NCBI RefSeq assembly: GCF_004011805.1
Contig: NZ_ML137197.1
Location: forward strand, 248,001-312,000
Length of the DNA stretch: 64,000 bases
Origin: Piscinibacter defluvii
Lineage (GTDB): Bacteria > Pseudomonadota > Gammaproteobacteria > Burkholderiales > Burkholderiaceae_C
Reading direction: 5' to 3'
Positions within the stretch are counted from its first letter, which is position 1. The number at the start of each line of letters is the position of its first letter. The notes under the pieces are model-generated. The model was not told where the DNA came from, ran no database searches, and saw only the letters and a program-made list of their open reading frames with translations. Below, piece after piece: positions 17,198-26,737 of this stretch. The translations under genes and the position numbers were made by a program.

Positions 17198-17245
17198 GTG
17201 GCCCCCTTCGCGCTGCGCGCGGTCCCCCCCAGGGGGATTGAACGT
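17198..17245. repeat. GC-rich intergenic element with a CCCCC/GGGGG inverted repeat
   Basis: The 70-bp gap between the two permease genes holds a ccccttcgcgctgcgcgcgg stretch followed by a run of C and then agggggatt. It can fold as a short C/G hairpin. Its style resembles intergenic elements that recur in Burkholderiales genomes, but only one clear copy is present here. A shorter caccccc-agggg echo occurs at about 18174-18184. It could act as an RNA-stability element or be a neutral dispersed repeat. Confidence 0.3.
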
Positions 17246-17267
17246 CTTGGGAACGGCCCGGCGTCGT

Positions 17268-18170
17268 TCACGATGATTCCTCCGACAGCCTGACCCGCGC
17301 AGCCCGCATGAACAGCACCGCCGACAGGAAGATGATCAGCGTCAGCGAGGTCGAGGCGGCCGAGCCGAAGCCCAGGTTGCCGTTGTCGACCATCTCGCGC
17401 CGCACGAAGCCGGACATGCTGATCGTGCTGCTGCTGTTGGAGGTCAGCACGAAGATCAGGTCGAAGATGCGCAGCGCGTCGAGCAGGCGGAACACCACCG
17501 CCACCAGCAGCGGGTACTTGATCAGCGGCAGCGTGACCTTCCAGAACATGCGCAGCGGGTGCACGCCGTCCACGCGCCCGGCCTCGTAGCAGTCCTTCGG
17601 CAGGGTCTGCAGGCCGGCCAGGATCAGCAGCGCCATGAACGGCGTGGTCTTCCACACGTCCACCGCCACCACCGTCCACAACGCGTAGTCCGGGTCGGCG
17701 GTGAAGGCGATCTTCTGCGCGATCACGCCCCAGTCGACCAGCAGCTGGTTGATCAGGCCGAACTGGTCATGCAGCATCCAGCCCCACATCTTGGCCGACA
17801 CGATGGTCGGGATCGCCCAGGGCACCAGCACCGCGGTGCGCACGATCGCGCGGCCCTTGAACTCCTGGTTCAGCAGCATCGCCACGCCCAGGCCGGCCAG
17901 CGTTTCCAGCAGGACCGAGACGATCGAGAACTTGAAGGTGTTCTTGATCGAGATCCACCAGTCGCCGTCCCAGAAGGCCTCGTTGCAGAACAGACCGAAC
18001 TCGCCGCAGTAGTTGGCCAGCCCGACGAAGGTGCTGGCCGACATGTCGTTGATGTTCGTCTCGGTCAGGCTGAACCAGATCGAGCGGCCGAGCGGCCAGC
18101 CGGCCACCAGCAGCATCAGGAACAGCATCGGCGCGAGGAAGATCCACGCGATGCGGGTCCGGTCTTTCAT
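17268..18170 (-). CDS. Sugar ABC transporter permease (MalF type)
   Basis: The 300-residue permease partners the MalG-type subunit. The start MKDRTRIAW is followed at once by the first membrane helix (FLAPMLFLMLLVAGWPLG), as usual in short CUT1 MalF homologues. The large periplasmic loop after it is retained (about residues 30-85). The EAA loop reads YEAGRVDGVHPLRMFW (near residue 205). An in-frame start 17 codons earlier was rejected because it adds a charged, non-family N-terminus. It lies 92 bp after the binding-protein gene, with an inverted repeat in the gap. Confidence 0.91.
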   Translation of the reverse strand: MKDRTRIAWIFLAPMLFLMLLVAGWPLGRSIWFSLTETNINDMSASTFVGLANYCGEFGLFCNEAFWDGDWWISIKNTFKFSIVSVLLETLAGLGVAMLLNQEFKGRAIVRTAVLVPWAIPTIVSAKMWGWMLHDQFGLINQLLVDWGVIAQKIAFTADPDYALWTVVAVDVWKTTPFMALLILAGLQTLPKDCYEAGRVDGVHPLRMFWKVTLPLIKYPLLVAVVFRLLDALRIFDLIFVLTSNSSSTISMSGFVRREMVDNGNLGFGSAASTSLTLIIFLSAVLFMRAARVRLSEESS

Positions 18171-18203
18171 GGGCACCCCCAGGGGAAGGCGAGGTTGGGC
18201 GTG

Positions 18204-18250
18204 GCCGGCGCGGGCCGGCACGCCGGAGCCGCGTCGCGCGGCCCCGGCCC
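18204..18250 (-). promoter_or_regulatory. Inverted repeats between binding-protein and permease genes (possible mRNA stabiliser/attenuator)
   Basis: The gap contains GCCGGC at 18204-18209 repeated at 18214-18219, and a longer pairing of GGGCCGG (18212-18218) with CCGGCCC (18244-18250). No U-tract follows. In ABC operons such hairpins between the binding-protein gene and the permease genes commonly keep the binding-protein message in excess. That role here is inference. Confidence 0.35.
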
Positions 18251-18262
18251 GCTGGTCTCAGA

Positions 18263-19543
<1,281 letters not shown>

Positions 19544-19605
19544 GTCTCCTTGGTGATCCAGGGGTCCGGCCGCGCTCTCCGCGAGGGCTGACCGAGCCGG
19601 TTTTC

Positions 19606-19637
19606 TTTAACGCTTTGGTTGCGCCGAAAGCGCTTTG
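19606..19637. promoter_or_regulatory. Two LacI-family operator-like sites, promoter-distal pair
   Basis: The sites are TTTAACGCTTTG (19606-19617) and GAAAGCGCTTTG (19626-19637). The second contains the perfect palindrome AAAGCGCTTT at 19627-19636. Both match the core seen at the amylosucrase promoter (CAAATCGCTTTG). They lie in the 5' leader of the binding-protein gene, 62-94 bp before its start, spaced 20 bp centre to centre, so they lie on the same helix face. The central CG and AT-rich flanks are typical of LacI/GalR operators. Confidence 0.65.
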
Positions 19638-19700
19638 AAGCCTAGGGGCATCGCCCCGCAGCGGCATCGGTGTTTTCCCCGCTGGCATGTTCGGAGCGAG

Positions 19701-19747
19701 GTTATCTGCCCTCTCAAAACGCTTCGGAAACTACCCAAAGCGATTTG
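19701..19747 (-). promoter_or_regulatory. Upstream LacI-type operator pair and candidate -10 of the sugar-transport operon
   Basis: Two further sites are CAAAACGCTTCG (19715-19726) and CAAAGCGATTTG (19736-19747). The latter sits in a 14-bp near-palindrome, CCAAAGCGATTTGG. On the minus strand GATAAC (19701-19706) is a plausible -10 box. That would put the 19715 site in the promoter spacer and the 19736 site at or above the -35. No strong -35 hexamer was seen, so the promoter itself is tentative; the operators are better supported. Confidence 0.55.
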
Positions 19748-19785
19748 GCATGAAACTGCTTGTACCCGAGAGATCGAAAGGGTGA

Positions 19786-20811
19786 TCAGGCCGCCGGCGC
19801 GGGCCCGAGGCTGGTGCCGTCGACGAAGACCGGCTGGCGCAGCACCTGGGGCTGCTCCAGCGGCTTGCCGTCGATCAAGGTCAGCAGCATGCCGGCCATG
19901 GTCTGGCCGGACTCGTAGGCGGTGGGCTGGGTGACGCCGGCGACGTCCTGTCCGATCAGCAGCGTGTCCGGCGGCACGCCGTCGTTGACCACCACCGAGA
20001 CCTCGCGGCCGATCGCGATGCCGGCCTGCAGCAGCGCGCGCACGACGCCCACGCCGCCCAGGTTGTTGTCCACCAGGATGGCGGTGGGCCGCTCGGGCAT
20101 GGCCAGCAGCTGCCGGCCCGAGGCATAGCCGCCGCGCCGGTCCAGGCTGCCGGGAACGACGTACTCGGGCCGCACCGCGATGCCGGCCTCGGCCATGCCG
20201 CGCAGGAAGCCGGCATGGCGCTGGGCGGCGAAGTTCATCGCCAGCGGTGCGTGCACGTAGGCGATGCGCCGGTGGCCCAGCGCCACCATGCGCCGCACCG
20301 CCTCGACGCTGCCGGCCTCGTTGTCGAAGTCGAGCCAGGCGAAGCCCTCGGGCGAGCCGGTGCGGCCGTAGCCGACGAACGGGAAGCCGACCCGCTTGAG
20401 GTACTCGACGCGCTCGTCGACGACCCGGGTGTGCGCGACGATCAGCCCGTCGACGCGGCGCCCGCGCACCAGGCGCTCGTAGGTGCGCAGCTCGGTCTTC
20501 TCGCGCGCCACGGCCAGCAGGACGTCGATGCCGGCGTCGTCGAGCCGGTCGGACACCCCCGCGATCATCTCCAGGAACAGCGGGTTGCCCATGAAGTCGG
20601 TGTCCACGGGGTAGACGATGCCCACCGCGTCGGCGCGCCCGAGCGCGAGCCGGCGCGCCGCCAGGTTGGGCTGGTAGCCGAGCTCGCGCGCGGCTTCCAT
20701 CACACGCGCCCGGGTTGCCTCGCTGACGTCGGTGTAACCGTTCAGCGCGCGGCTCACCGTCGTCGGCGACAGGCCGAGGCGGGCGGAAAGCTGTTTCAGG
20801 TCGATGGCCAC
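19786..20811 (-). CDS. LacI-family transcriptional regulator of the alpha-glucoside/amylosucrase genes
   Basis: The 341-residue protein has an N-terminal helix-turn-helix (residues 4-23, with LSPTTVSRALNG and the hinge-helix pattern YQPNLAARRLALG). A periplasmic-binding-protein-like sensor domain follows. The GTG at 20811 is preferred because it puts VAIDLKQL directly before the HTH. An ATG 63 bp upstream would overlap the MATE gene and adds no recognisable sequence. It is the last gene of the amylosucrase operon (22 bp after MATE) and lies immediately upstream of the transporter operon. LacI-type operators before both suggest that it represses both, and itself, until a sugar ligand binds. 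Confidence 0.92.
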   Translation of the reverse strand: MAIDLKQLSARLGLSPTTVSRALNGYTDVSEATRARVMEAARELGYQPNLAARRLALGRADAVGIVYPVDTDFMGNPLFLEMIAGVSDRLDDAGIDVLLAVAREKTELRTYERLVRGRRVDGLIVAHTRVVDERVEYLKRVGFPFVGYGRTGSPEGFAWLDFDNEAGSVEAVRRMVALGHRRIAYVHAPLAMNFAAQRHAGFLRGMAEAGIAVRPEYVVPGSLDRRGGYASGRQLLAMPERPTAILVDNNLGGVGVVRALLQAGIAIGREVSVVVNDGVPPDTLLIGQDVAGVTQPTAYESGQTMAGMLLTLIDGKPLEQPQVLRQPVFVDGTSLGPAPAA

Positions 20812-20833
20812 GGCGGCGATTCTTGCAGATGAT

Positions 20834-22180
20834 TTATGAGGCGCCACGCACCCGCCGCTGGGTGTCGCGCGCATGCTCGAGCCATCCGCGTTTGGTCCAG
20901 CGCCACAGGATCAGCAGGCCGCGGATCCACTCGTCCAGCGCATACACCAGCCAGATGCCCGGCAGGCCGAGCCAGCGGCCCATCCAGAACGAACCCACGC
21001 CCATCACCAGGATCAGCGAGCCCATGCTGGCCAGCGCCGGGAAGATGGCGTCGCCGGTGGCGCGCAGCGCGCCGTTGAGCACCAGGTTGAAGACACGCCC
21101 GGTCTCCAGCGCCAGCGAGAGCCACAGCAGCGTCTGGGCGGCCTCGATGATGACCGGGTCGCGGGTGAAGCCGCGCATCAGCCAGGGTGCACCCAGCGCC
21201 ACCAGCAGCGCGAAGCCGCCCGAGGCGAGCAGGCCGTTGCGCACGCCCTTGCGCACCAGCGCGTCGGCCTGACGCAGCTCGCCGGCGCCGACCAGGCGGC
21301 CGACCATGATCTCGGTGGCCCAGCCGATCGCCATGCTGACCAGCAGCACGTACTTCAGGATCTGCAGCGTGTAGGAGTGGGTGGCGAGCGCCTCCACGCC
21401 GAGCCGCGCGGTGGCCGCCAGCGAGACCATGAAGGCGCCGCGGTAGACGAACTCCACCGCCGCGCCGGGCAACCCGATGCGCAGCACCGGCGCCAGCGGC
21501 GGCCACGGCACGGCCCACCAGTCGCGCGCGCGCGGCACCAGCTGCATGCGGCGCCGCCACAGCCACAGGTGCAGCACCAGCCCGATCGCGCGGCTCAGCA
21601 GCATCGCCACCGCGTAACCGTTCAGGCCCAGGCCGTCCCACTCGCCCACCCCGCGCATCAGCGGAACCGCGGCGAGCAGGTGCAGGCCATGCATCACCAC
21701 CATCACCGCCAGCGAATCGCGCACGTGCAGGTGGGCACGCAGGATCGCCGCCATGCTCAGGTTGTAGGCCTCCAGCAGCAGCACCGGCGCGAGCAGCTGC
21801 AGGTAGGGGGCGGCCAGCGGCACCACCGCCTGGGGCGCGTTCAGCAGGTCCAGCACCAGCTCGTCGCCGAACAGCACGCAGGCCACCGCGGCGAGGCCGG
21901 CCCAGCTGCTGGCGCCGAGTGCCACCATCGCGGTGCGGCGCGCCGACTCGTCGCCGCCGCCGCCCAGCGCCTGGCCGATCACGACGCCCAGCCCGATCGC
22001 CAGCACGCGGAAGATGACCACCAGCGTCTCGTAGACCTGCTGCGACAGCCCGAACGCACCGGCCGCGGCATCGGAGGTGTGCGAGGCGAGCCACAGCCCG
22101 GCCATCGTGACGCTCATGCCGAGCAGGAACTCGCCGAGGATCGGCCCGGCGATCGCATTGAGCCGCGGCCTCGGCTTCAT
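20834..22180 (-). CDS. MATE-family efflux transporter
   Basis: The 448-residue membrane protein has about 12 transmembrane helices in two related halves, as in the multidrug and toxic-compound extrusion family. The start MKPRPRLNAIAGPIL leads into the first helix. The paired GxxxGQxxG-like segments (VVIGQALGGGGDE and ATEIMVGRLVGAGE) occupy equivalent places in each half. Its start overlaps the stop of the phosphorylase-kinase-like gene (ATGA, 22177-22180), so the two are translationally coupled. The substrate is unknown. Its inclusion in a sucrose/glucan operon suggests a metabolite or sugar-related exporter, but that is speculation. Confidence 0.88.
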   Translation of the reverse strand: MKPRPRLNAIAGPILGEFLLGMSVTMAGLWLASHTSDAAAGAFGLSQQVYETLVVIFRVLAIGLGVVIGQALGGGGDESARRTAMVALGASSWAGLAAVACVLFGDELVLDLLNAPQAVVPLAAPYLQLLAPVLLLEAYNLSMAAILRAHLHVRDSLAVMVVMHGLHLLAAVPLMRGVGEWDGLGLNGYAVAMLLSRAIGLVLHLWLWRRRMQLVPRARDWWAVPWPPLAPVLRIGLPGAAVEFVYRGAFMVSLAATARLGVEALATHSYTLQILKYVLLVSMAIGWATEIMVGRLVGAGELRQADALVRKGVRNGLLASGGFALLVALGAPWLMRGFTRDPVIIEAAQTLLWLSLALETGRVFNLVLNGALRATGDAIFPALASMGSLILVMGVGSFWMGRWLGLPGIWLVYALDEWIRGLLILWRWTKRGWLEHARDTQRRVRGAS

Positions 22181-25100
22181 GCCGTGTCGGCCTCCGGTTC
22201 GAGCAGATGCGCCACCGCCGCCATCACCAGGTTGGCCACGCGGTGCGGCGGCGCCGCGTAGAACGCCTGCCAGGCCTGCGAGACATGTTCGTTGTAGTCG
22301 GCGTCGGCGCGGCCTTCCTGCCAGCCCAGGCGCACGGCGATGCCGATCAGCACGTCCAGCACCAGCGCCTCGCCGATGCGCAGCTCGGGATTGGCCTCGG
22401 TGATGTCGGACAGCGCCAGCAGCGCCTCGATGCACAGCTGGCGGTACTCTGGCGCGGCAATGCGCTGCAGCAGTTCGTCCACCTGCAGCGCGAAGCCGTG
22501 TTCGCCGGGTGTGCTGTCGGCGCGGGCCAGCGCGCTGTCGAGCCGGTTGGCGCGGTCGAGCTGGTCGCCGATCACCAGGCCGCCGCAATGCTGCAGCAGC
22601 GCCCAGACGCGGGCGTGGAAGTCGGCCGGCGTGCGGCCGATCGCGCCGGCCGTCTCGCGCCAGGCGGCCCAGCCGCCCTCGCCCGGGCCGTCGGGCAGCG
22701 CCGGGTCGAAGGCCGGCGGGAACTGCACGTGCACCAGCGCCGCCCCGCCGCCGACACGGTGCAGCGACTGCATGCGCAGCACGTTGGCGGCCATCTCCTG
22801 CTCGCGCGCGAACACCTCGCGCAACCGGCCGAGCACCGCATGCGGGCTGAGCTCGAGCAGGTGCTCGAAGGCCTCGGCCGAGGCGACGCCGTGCTCGCGC
22901 GCCAGCCAGGCGGTCAGCAGCCGCACCGACTGCCAGGGCCGCAGCGTCAGCGTGCCCTCGAACAGCGTGGCGTCCGCCTTGGCCAGCAGTCCCAGCAGCA
23001 GCACCACCTCCTCGATCAGCGCGCGGCCGCGCGGATCGTCGCCGCCGAAGCGCTCGATCCGTTCGACCAGCTCGCTGCGCGACAGCGGCCGGTCGACCAC
23101 CGCACCGGCGCCATAGGCACGCCCGAGCGCGACTCGCTTGCCCGCGGCCAGCAGCTGCGCCACGGCGTCCTCGAGCGCGTCGTCGTGCAGACGCAGCAGG
23201 CCGGCGGCACGCCGCACCAAGCCCCAGCGGCGGCGCTGCGCCGCACGGGCATACAGCGCCTCGGCGTGGCGGCGCAGCGCCTCGCGGTCGGTGTCGTCGC
23301 GGCGCGCCAGCGCCGCCAGCACCTCGGCCTGCTCGTACGGATTGCGGCTGCGCGCGAAGGTGCGCCAGAGCAGGTCGGCGCCGGTCTCGGCGGCGATGGC
23401 GGCGGCGCGCGGTGCCGACAGCGGACGCGTGGCCGCCTCGTCCCAGTCGGGCGACGTGCCGGCGCCGGTGTCGGCGGACGCGCTGCCCGTGGCCGCCAGG
23501 CGCAGGCCGGGCAGGCGACAGCGCACGGCGCGCGCGAGCTGCGGCGCGGGCGGTGCCAGGTCGACCCCGCCGCCCGGGCCCTCGCCACGCGCGGCCAGCT
23601 CGCGCAGGAAGCCGAGCAGCGCGTCGGCGCCCGGAGCATCCAGCAGCTCGGCCCCGATCGGCAGCAGCAGCAGCGGCTGGCCGTCGCCGCGCCAGTGGCG
23701 GTGCAGGTAGGCCAGCTCGGAGCCGATCTGCTCGACCAGCAGCCGGTTGTCCAGCGCCAGGTAGAAGCCGCCTCGCTGGCACAGCGGGGGCAGGCACAGC
23801 GCCTGGCCGCCGGCATGCTCGAACAGCTGGCCGGTGGTCAGGCTCGACAGCGGGTGCAGCGGCCGGCCCGTGAGGCCGAGCGCCTCGCTGCGCCCCAGGC
23901 CGGCGAGCGCCTGCGCCAGCTCGGCGGCGTCGATCACGGCCAGCGGCTGCAGCTCGGCCGCGGTGCTGGCGGCCAGGCCCTGCACCGCCAGGCGCGAGCG
24001 CACCAGCTCGTCCTCGGCCAGCAGCAGCACCTGCACGCGCACCTCGGGGCGCACCGCGTCGCCCAGGCGGCGCCCGAGCGGGTCCAGGTCCTCGGGGTGC
24101 ACCAGGCCCTCGTGCAGCAGCACGCCCACCAGGTACAGGCTCTGCGCCCACACCAGCGGCACGTTGGCGTTGGGTTCGCGCGCCTGGCTGTGCGGGCTGG
24201 CCCGCTCCGCCTCGACCGCCTCGGCCGGCACCACGTACAGCTCGGGCAGCAGGCGCTGGCCGTCGCACTCCTGCATCAGCGCCTCGAGGCGCGTGCGCCA
24301 ATGCGCGGCCGCCTCGGCATCGCCGGCCAGCGCGGCATCGATCAGCAGGTAGGTGAAGAACAGCGGCCACTCGGACTCGATGTGCTCGAACTGCTGCAGC
24401 TCGCCGGGCTCGTAGTGCAGCCGGGCATGGTCTTCCAGCACGGTCTGGTGGCCGTCGCGCAGGAAGCGCTTGCAGCCGTAGCGGCCCTGCAGCTTGGCCA
24501 GCACGGTGGCCTGGGTGCGCTTTGCGAGCTCGGGGTCGTCGACCGCGAAGGCCGGGTAGCCGGTGATGGACAGCAGCGCCGCGTCGGTCTCCTTCGACAC
24601 CGATTCGCGCGGCAGCAGCGCGGCCAGCGTGTCGCGTGCATGCGCGATGTCGCCGGCCATCACCTGCACCGGCGGCGCGACGCCGGGCAGCGGCTCGAAA
24701 CCGGCGATCGCCTCGAGCGCCGCCTTGGCCATGCCGATCGAGCTGGCGTTGCGCTCGGCCACGCCCTCGTTGCGCTTGTGGCCGCGCTCCCAGATGCCGT
24801 AGTCGGGCGTGCGCCAGGCCTGCGCGAGGTAGTGCACCAGGTTCTGCACGAAGGCCTGCTCGTCGGCGGTTCTCACGAGGCGCAGCCCGGAGGCGCTCAT
24901 CTGCGCCAGCATCAGCACGAAGATCGCGGTGGCGTCGATCTGCAGGTGGCCCCAGTCGGCGTCGCCCACCACCGGCTCGCCGTGCGCGGTGTCGTACTTG
25001 GCGTGCAGCGCGTCGAGCGGATCCTGCGTGTGCTTGAAGCGCTCGACCTTGTGCGCCTGGCGCAGCATCGCCGCCAGCAGGCCGCGCATCAGGCGCGTGA

Positions 25101-25332
25101 CGGCGTCCTCCAGCGGCGCCGCCGCCGCGCCGCGCCCGGCGCGCCGGTACGCCAGCGCGAGCGCCCAGACCGCCAGGATGCTGTAGACGTTGTCGCGCAC
25201 CCAGGCATGCCGGTAGTCGCCGTGCACCGTCACCGCGGTGCTGGCCGGCAGCAGGCCGGTGCCCGGGTCCTGGCGCGCGAGGATGATGTCGTCGACCTGC
25301 GCGCGCAGCGTGTCGAGGGCGTCTTGGGTCAT
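22177..25332 (-). CDS. GH15 / phosphorylase-kinase alpha-beta-like protein
   Basis: The 1051-residue cytosolic protein has an N-terminal (alpha/alpha)6 glucoamylase-like domain (about residues 1-560). This is very close in style to eukaryotic phosphorylase b kinase regulatory subunits: DYGIWERGHKRNEG, ERNASSIGMAKAALEAI, GCKRFLRDGHQT and HIESEWPLFFTYL. The C-terminal half (about 560-1051) is helical and has no motif I can name. Bacterial members have no proven kinase partner; they may bind or hydrolyse glucan. The ATG overlaps the NDH-2 stop by one base (TGATG). It lies downstream of amylosucrase, so action on amylosucrase-made alpha-glucan, or regulation of it, is a reasonable guess. Confidence 0.82.
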   Translation of the reverse strand: MTQDALDTLRAQVDDIILARQDPGTGLLPASTAVTVHGDYRHAWVRDNVYSILAVWALALAYRRAGRGAAAAPLEDAVTRLMRGLLAAMLRQAHKVERFKHTQDPLDALHAKYDTAHGEPVVGDADWGHLQIDATAIFVLMLAQMSASGLRLVRTADEQAFVQNLVHYLAQAWRTPDYGIWERGHKRNEGVAERNASSIGMAKAALEAIAGFEPLPGVAPPVQVMAGDIAHARDTLAALLPRESVSKETDAALLSITGYPAFAVDDPELAKRTQATVLAKLQGRYGCKRFLRDGHQTVLEDHARLHYEPGELQQFEHIESEWPLFFTYLLIDAALAGDAEAAAHWRTRLEALMQECDGQRLLPELYVVPAEAVEAERASPHSQAREPNANVPLVWAQSLYLVGVLLHEGLVHPEDLDPLGRRLGDAVRPEVRVQVLLLAEDELVRSRLAVQGLAASTAAELQPLAVIDAAELAQALAGLGRSEALGLTGRPLHPLSSLTTGQLFEHAGGQALCLPPLCQRGGFYLALDNRLLVEQIGSELAYLHRHWRGDGQPLLLLPIGAELLDAPGADALLGFLRELAARGEGPGGGVDLAPPAPQLARAVRCRLPGLRLAATGSASADTGAGTSPDWDEAATRPLSAPRAAAIAAETGADLLWRTFARSRNPYEQAEVLAALARRDDTDREALRRHAEALYARAAQRRRWGLVRRAAGLLRLHDDALEDAVAQLLAAGKRVALGRAYGAGAVVDRPLSRSELVERIERFGGDDPRGRALIEEVVLLLGLLAKADATLFEGTLTLRPWQSVRLLTAWLAREHGVASAEAFEHLLELSPHAVLGRLREVFAREQEMAANVLRMQSLHRVGGGAALVHVQFPPAFDPALPDGPGEGGWAAWRETAGAIGRTPADFHARVWALLQHCGGLVIGDQLDRANRLDSALARADSTPGEHGFALQVDELLQRIAAPEYRQLCIEALLALSDITEANPELRIGEALVLDVLIGIAVRLGWQEGRADADYNEHVSQAWQAFYAAPPHRVANLVMAAVAHLLEPEADTA

Positions 25333-26684
25333 CAGTGCAGCTTCACGCGCGGCTCGGTACCGCGCGTCAGGATGCGCGAGGCCGAGCCCAGCGCGGTCTT
25401 CCAGAAGCCGTGCAGCGCCAGCTCGTGCAGCTTGTAGAGCGACAGGTACATCCAGCGCGCGAACAGGCCCTCGACCCACAGGTTGCCGCCCACCAGCGAG
25501 CCCATCAGGTTGCCCACGGTGCTGTACTCGCCCAGCGAGACCAGCGAGCCGAAGTCGCGGTAGGTCCAGGGCTGCAGTGCCTGGCCCTTCAGGCGCCGCT
25601 CGATCTGCTTGGCCAGGTGGGTGGCCTGCTGGTGCGCGGCCTGGGCGCGCGGCGGCACGTTGCCCTGGTGGCCGAGCCAGGGCGCGGCCGCGCAGTCGCC
25701 GAGCGCAAACACGTTCGGGTCACGCGTGCTGGCGAGCGTGGGCTCGACCACCAGCTGGTTGAGGCGGTTGGTCTCGAGCCCGGCCAGCTCGCGCAGGAAG
25801 TCGGGCGCCTTCACGCCGGCCGCCCACACCACCAGCTCGGCGGGGATCAGCTCGCCGCTGGCCAGCGTCACGCCCTCCGGGGCGACCGCGGTGACCTTGG
25901 CGCCGGTGCGCACCTGCACGCCGAGCCGGGCGAGCAGCGCATGCGCCGCGCCCGAGATGCGCTCGGGCAGCGCCGGCAGGATGCGCGGGCCGGCCTCGAT
26001 CAGGTTGAGCCGGATGTCGCGCTTTGCGTCGATGCTGTCCAGCCCGTAGGAGACCAGCGTGCGGGTGGCGTTGTGCAGCTCCGCCGACAGCTCCACGCCG
26101 GTGGCGCCGGCGCCGATGATGGCCACCTGCAGCTGGCGCGGCTCGAGCGGGATGCCCTGCACGCGCTGCACATGGGCGCGGAAGCAGGCGTTGACCAGGC
26201 GGCGGTGGAAACGGTCGGCATCGGCCGGCGTCTCCAGCGCGATCGCATGCTCGGCCACGCCGGGTGTGCCGAAGTCGTTGGTCTGGCTGCCCACGGCGAT
26301 CACCAGCGTGTCGTAGCCGCGTGTGTAGGGCACGGTGATCGGCTCGCCCTCCTCGTCGATCGCCGGCGCGACGATCACCTCGCGCTTCTCGCGGTCGAGC
26401 CCGACCATCTCGCCGACCCGGTAGCGGAAGCCGTGCCAGTGCGACTGCGCCAGGTAGTCGGTGGCGTGCGAATGCAGGTCGGCGCTGCCGGCGGCGATCT
26501 CGTGCAGGTGCGGCTTCCAGAAATGCGTGCGCGCCTTCTCGATCAGCGTGATGTGCGCCTTGCCGCGCTTGCCGAGCCGGTTGCCCAGCCGCGTGGCCAG
26601 CTCGAGACCGCCGGCGCCGCCGCCGACGACGACGATGCGGTGCAGGCCGCCGGCCTCGGCCGGGGCAGGAGGGGATGCAGTCAT
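25332..26684 (-). CDS. ndh: Type II NADH dehydrogenase / FAD-dependent oxidoreductase
   Basis: The 450-residue NDH-2-like flavoprotein oxidises NADH and reduces quinone without proton pumping. Two dinucleotide-binding motifs are visible: VVVGGGAGGLELA (FAD, near residue 18) and AIIGAGATGVELSAEL (NADH, near 180). FALGDCAAAP near residue 322 is the second FAD contact. An amphipathic C-terminus (about 390-440, WVEGLFARWMYLSLYKLHEL) would anchor it to the membrane. The ATG was chosen because the FAD motif follows within 20 residues; the longer upstream frame overlaps amylosucrase. Location inside a glucan operon is odd and suggests coupling of sugar catabolism to redox balance. Confidence 0.9.
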   Translation of the reverse strand: MTASPPAPAEAGGLHRIVVVGGGAGGLELATRLGNRLGKRGKAHITLIEKARTHFWKPHLHEIAAGSADLHSHATDYLAQSHWHGFRYRVGEMVGLDREKREVIVAPAIDEEGEPITVPYTRGYDTLVIAVGSQTNDFGTPGVAEHAIALETPADADRFHRRLVNACFRAHVQRVQGIPLEPRQLQVAIIGAGATGVELSAELHNATRTLVSYGLDSIDAKRDIRLNLIEAGPRILPALPERISGAAHALLARLGVQVRTGAKVTAVAPEGVTLASGELIPAELVVWAAGVKAPDFLRELAGLETNRLNQLVVEPTLASTRDPNVFALGDCAAAPWLGHQGNVPPRAQAAHQQATHLAKQIERRLKGQALQPWTYRDFGSLVSLGEYSTVGNLMGSLVGGNLWVEGLFARWMYLSLYKLHELALHGFWKTALGSASRILTRGTEPRVKLH

Positions 26685-26690
26685 GAGATG

Positions 26691-26719
26691 CCTTCGCGAA
26701 GGTGCCTGACGGACGTCAG
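26691..26719. promoter_or_regulatory. Two small palindromes between amylosucrase and ndh
   Basis: In the 53-bp gap lie the perfect palindrome CCTTCGCGAAGG (26691-26702) and a hairpin CTGAC-ggac-GTCAG (26706-26719). No U-tract follows. They may weaken read-through or protect the amylosucrase mRNA end, giving higher amylosucrase than ndh expression. The role is inferred from structure only. Confidence 0.3.
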
Positions 26720-26737
26720 TCAAGCACGCAGCATGCC

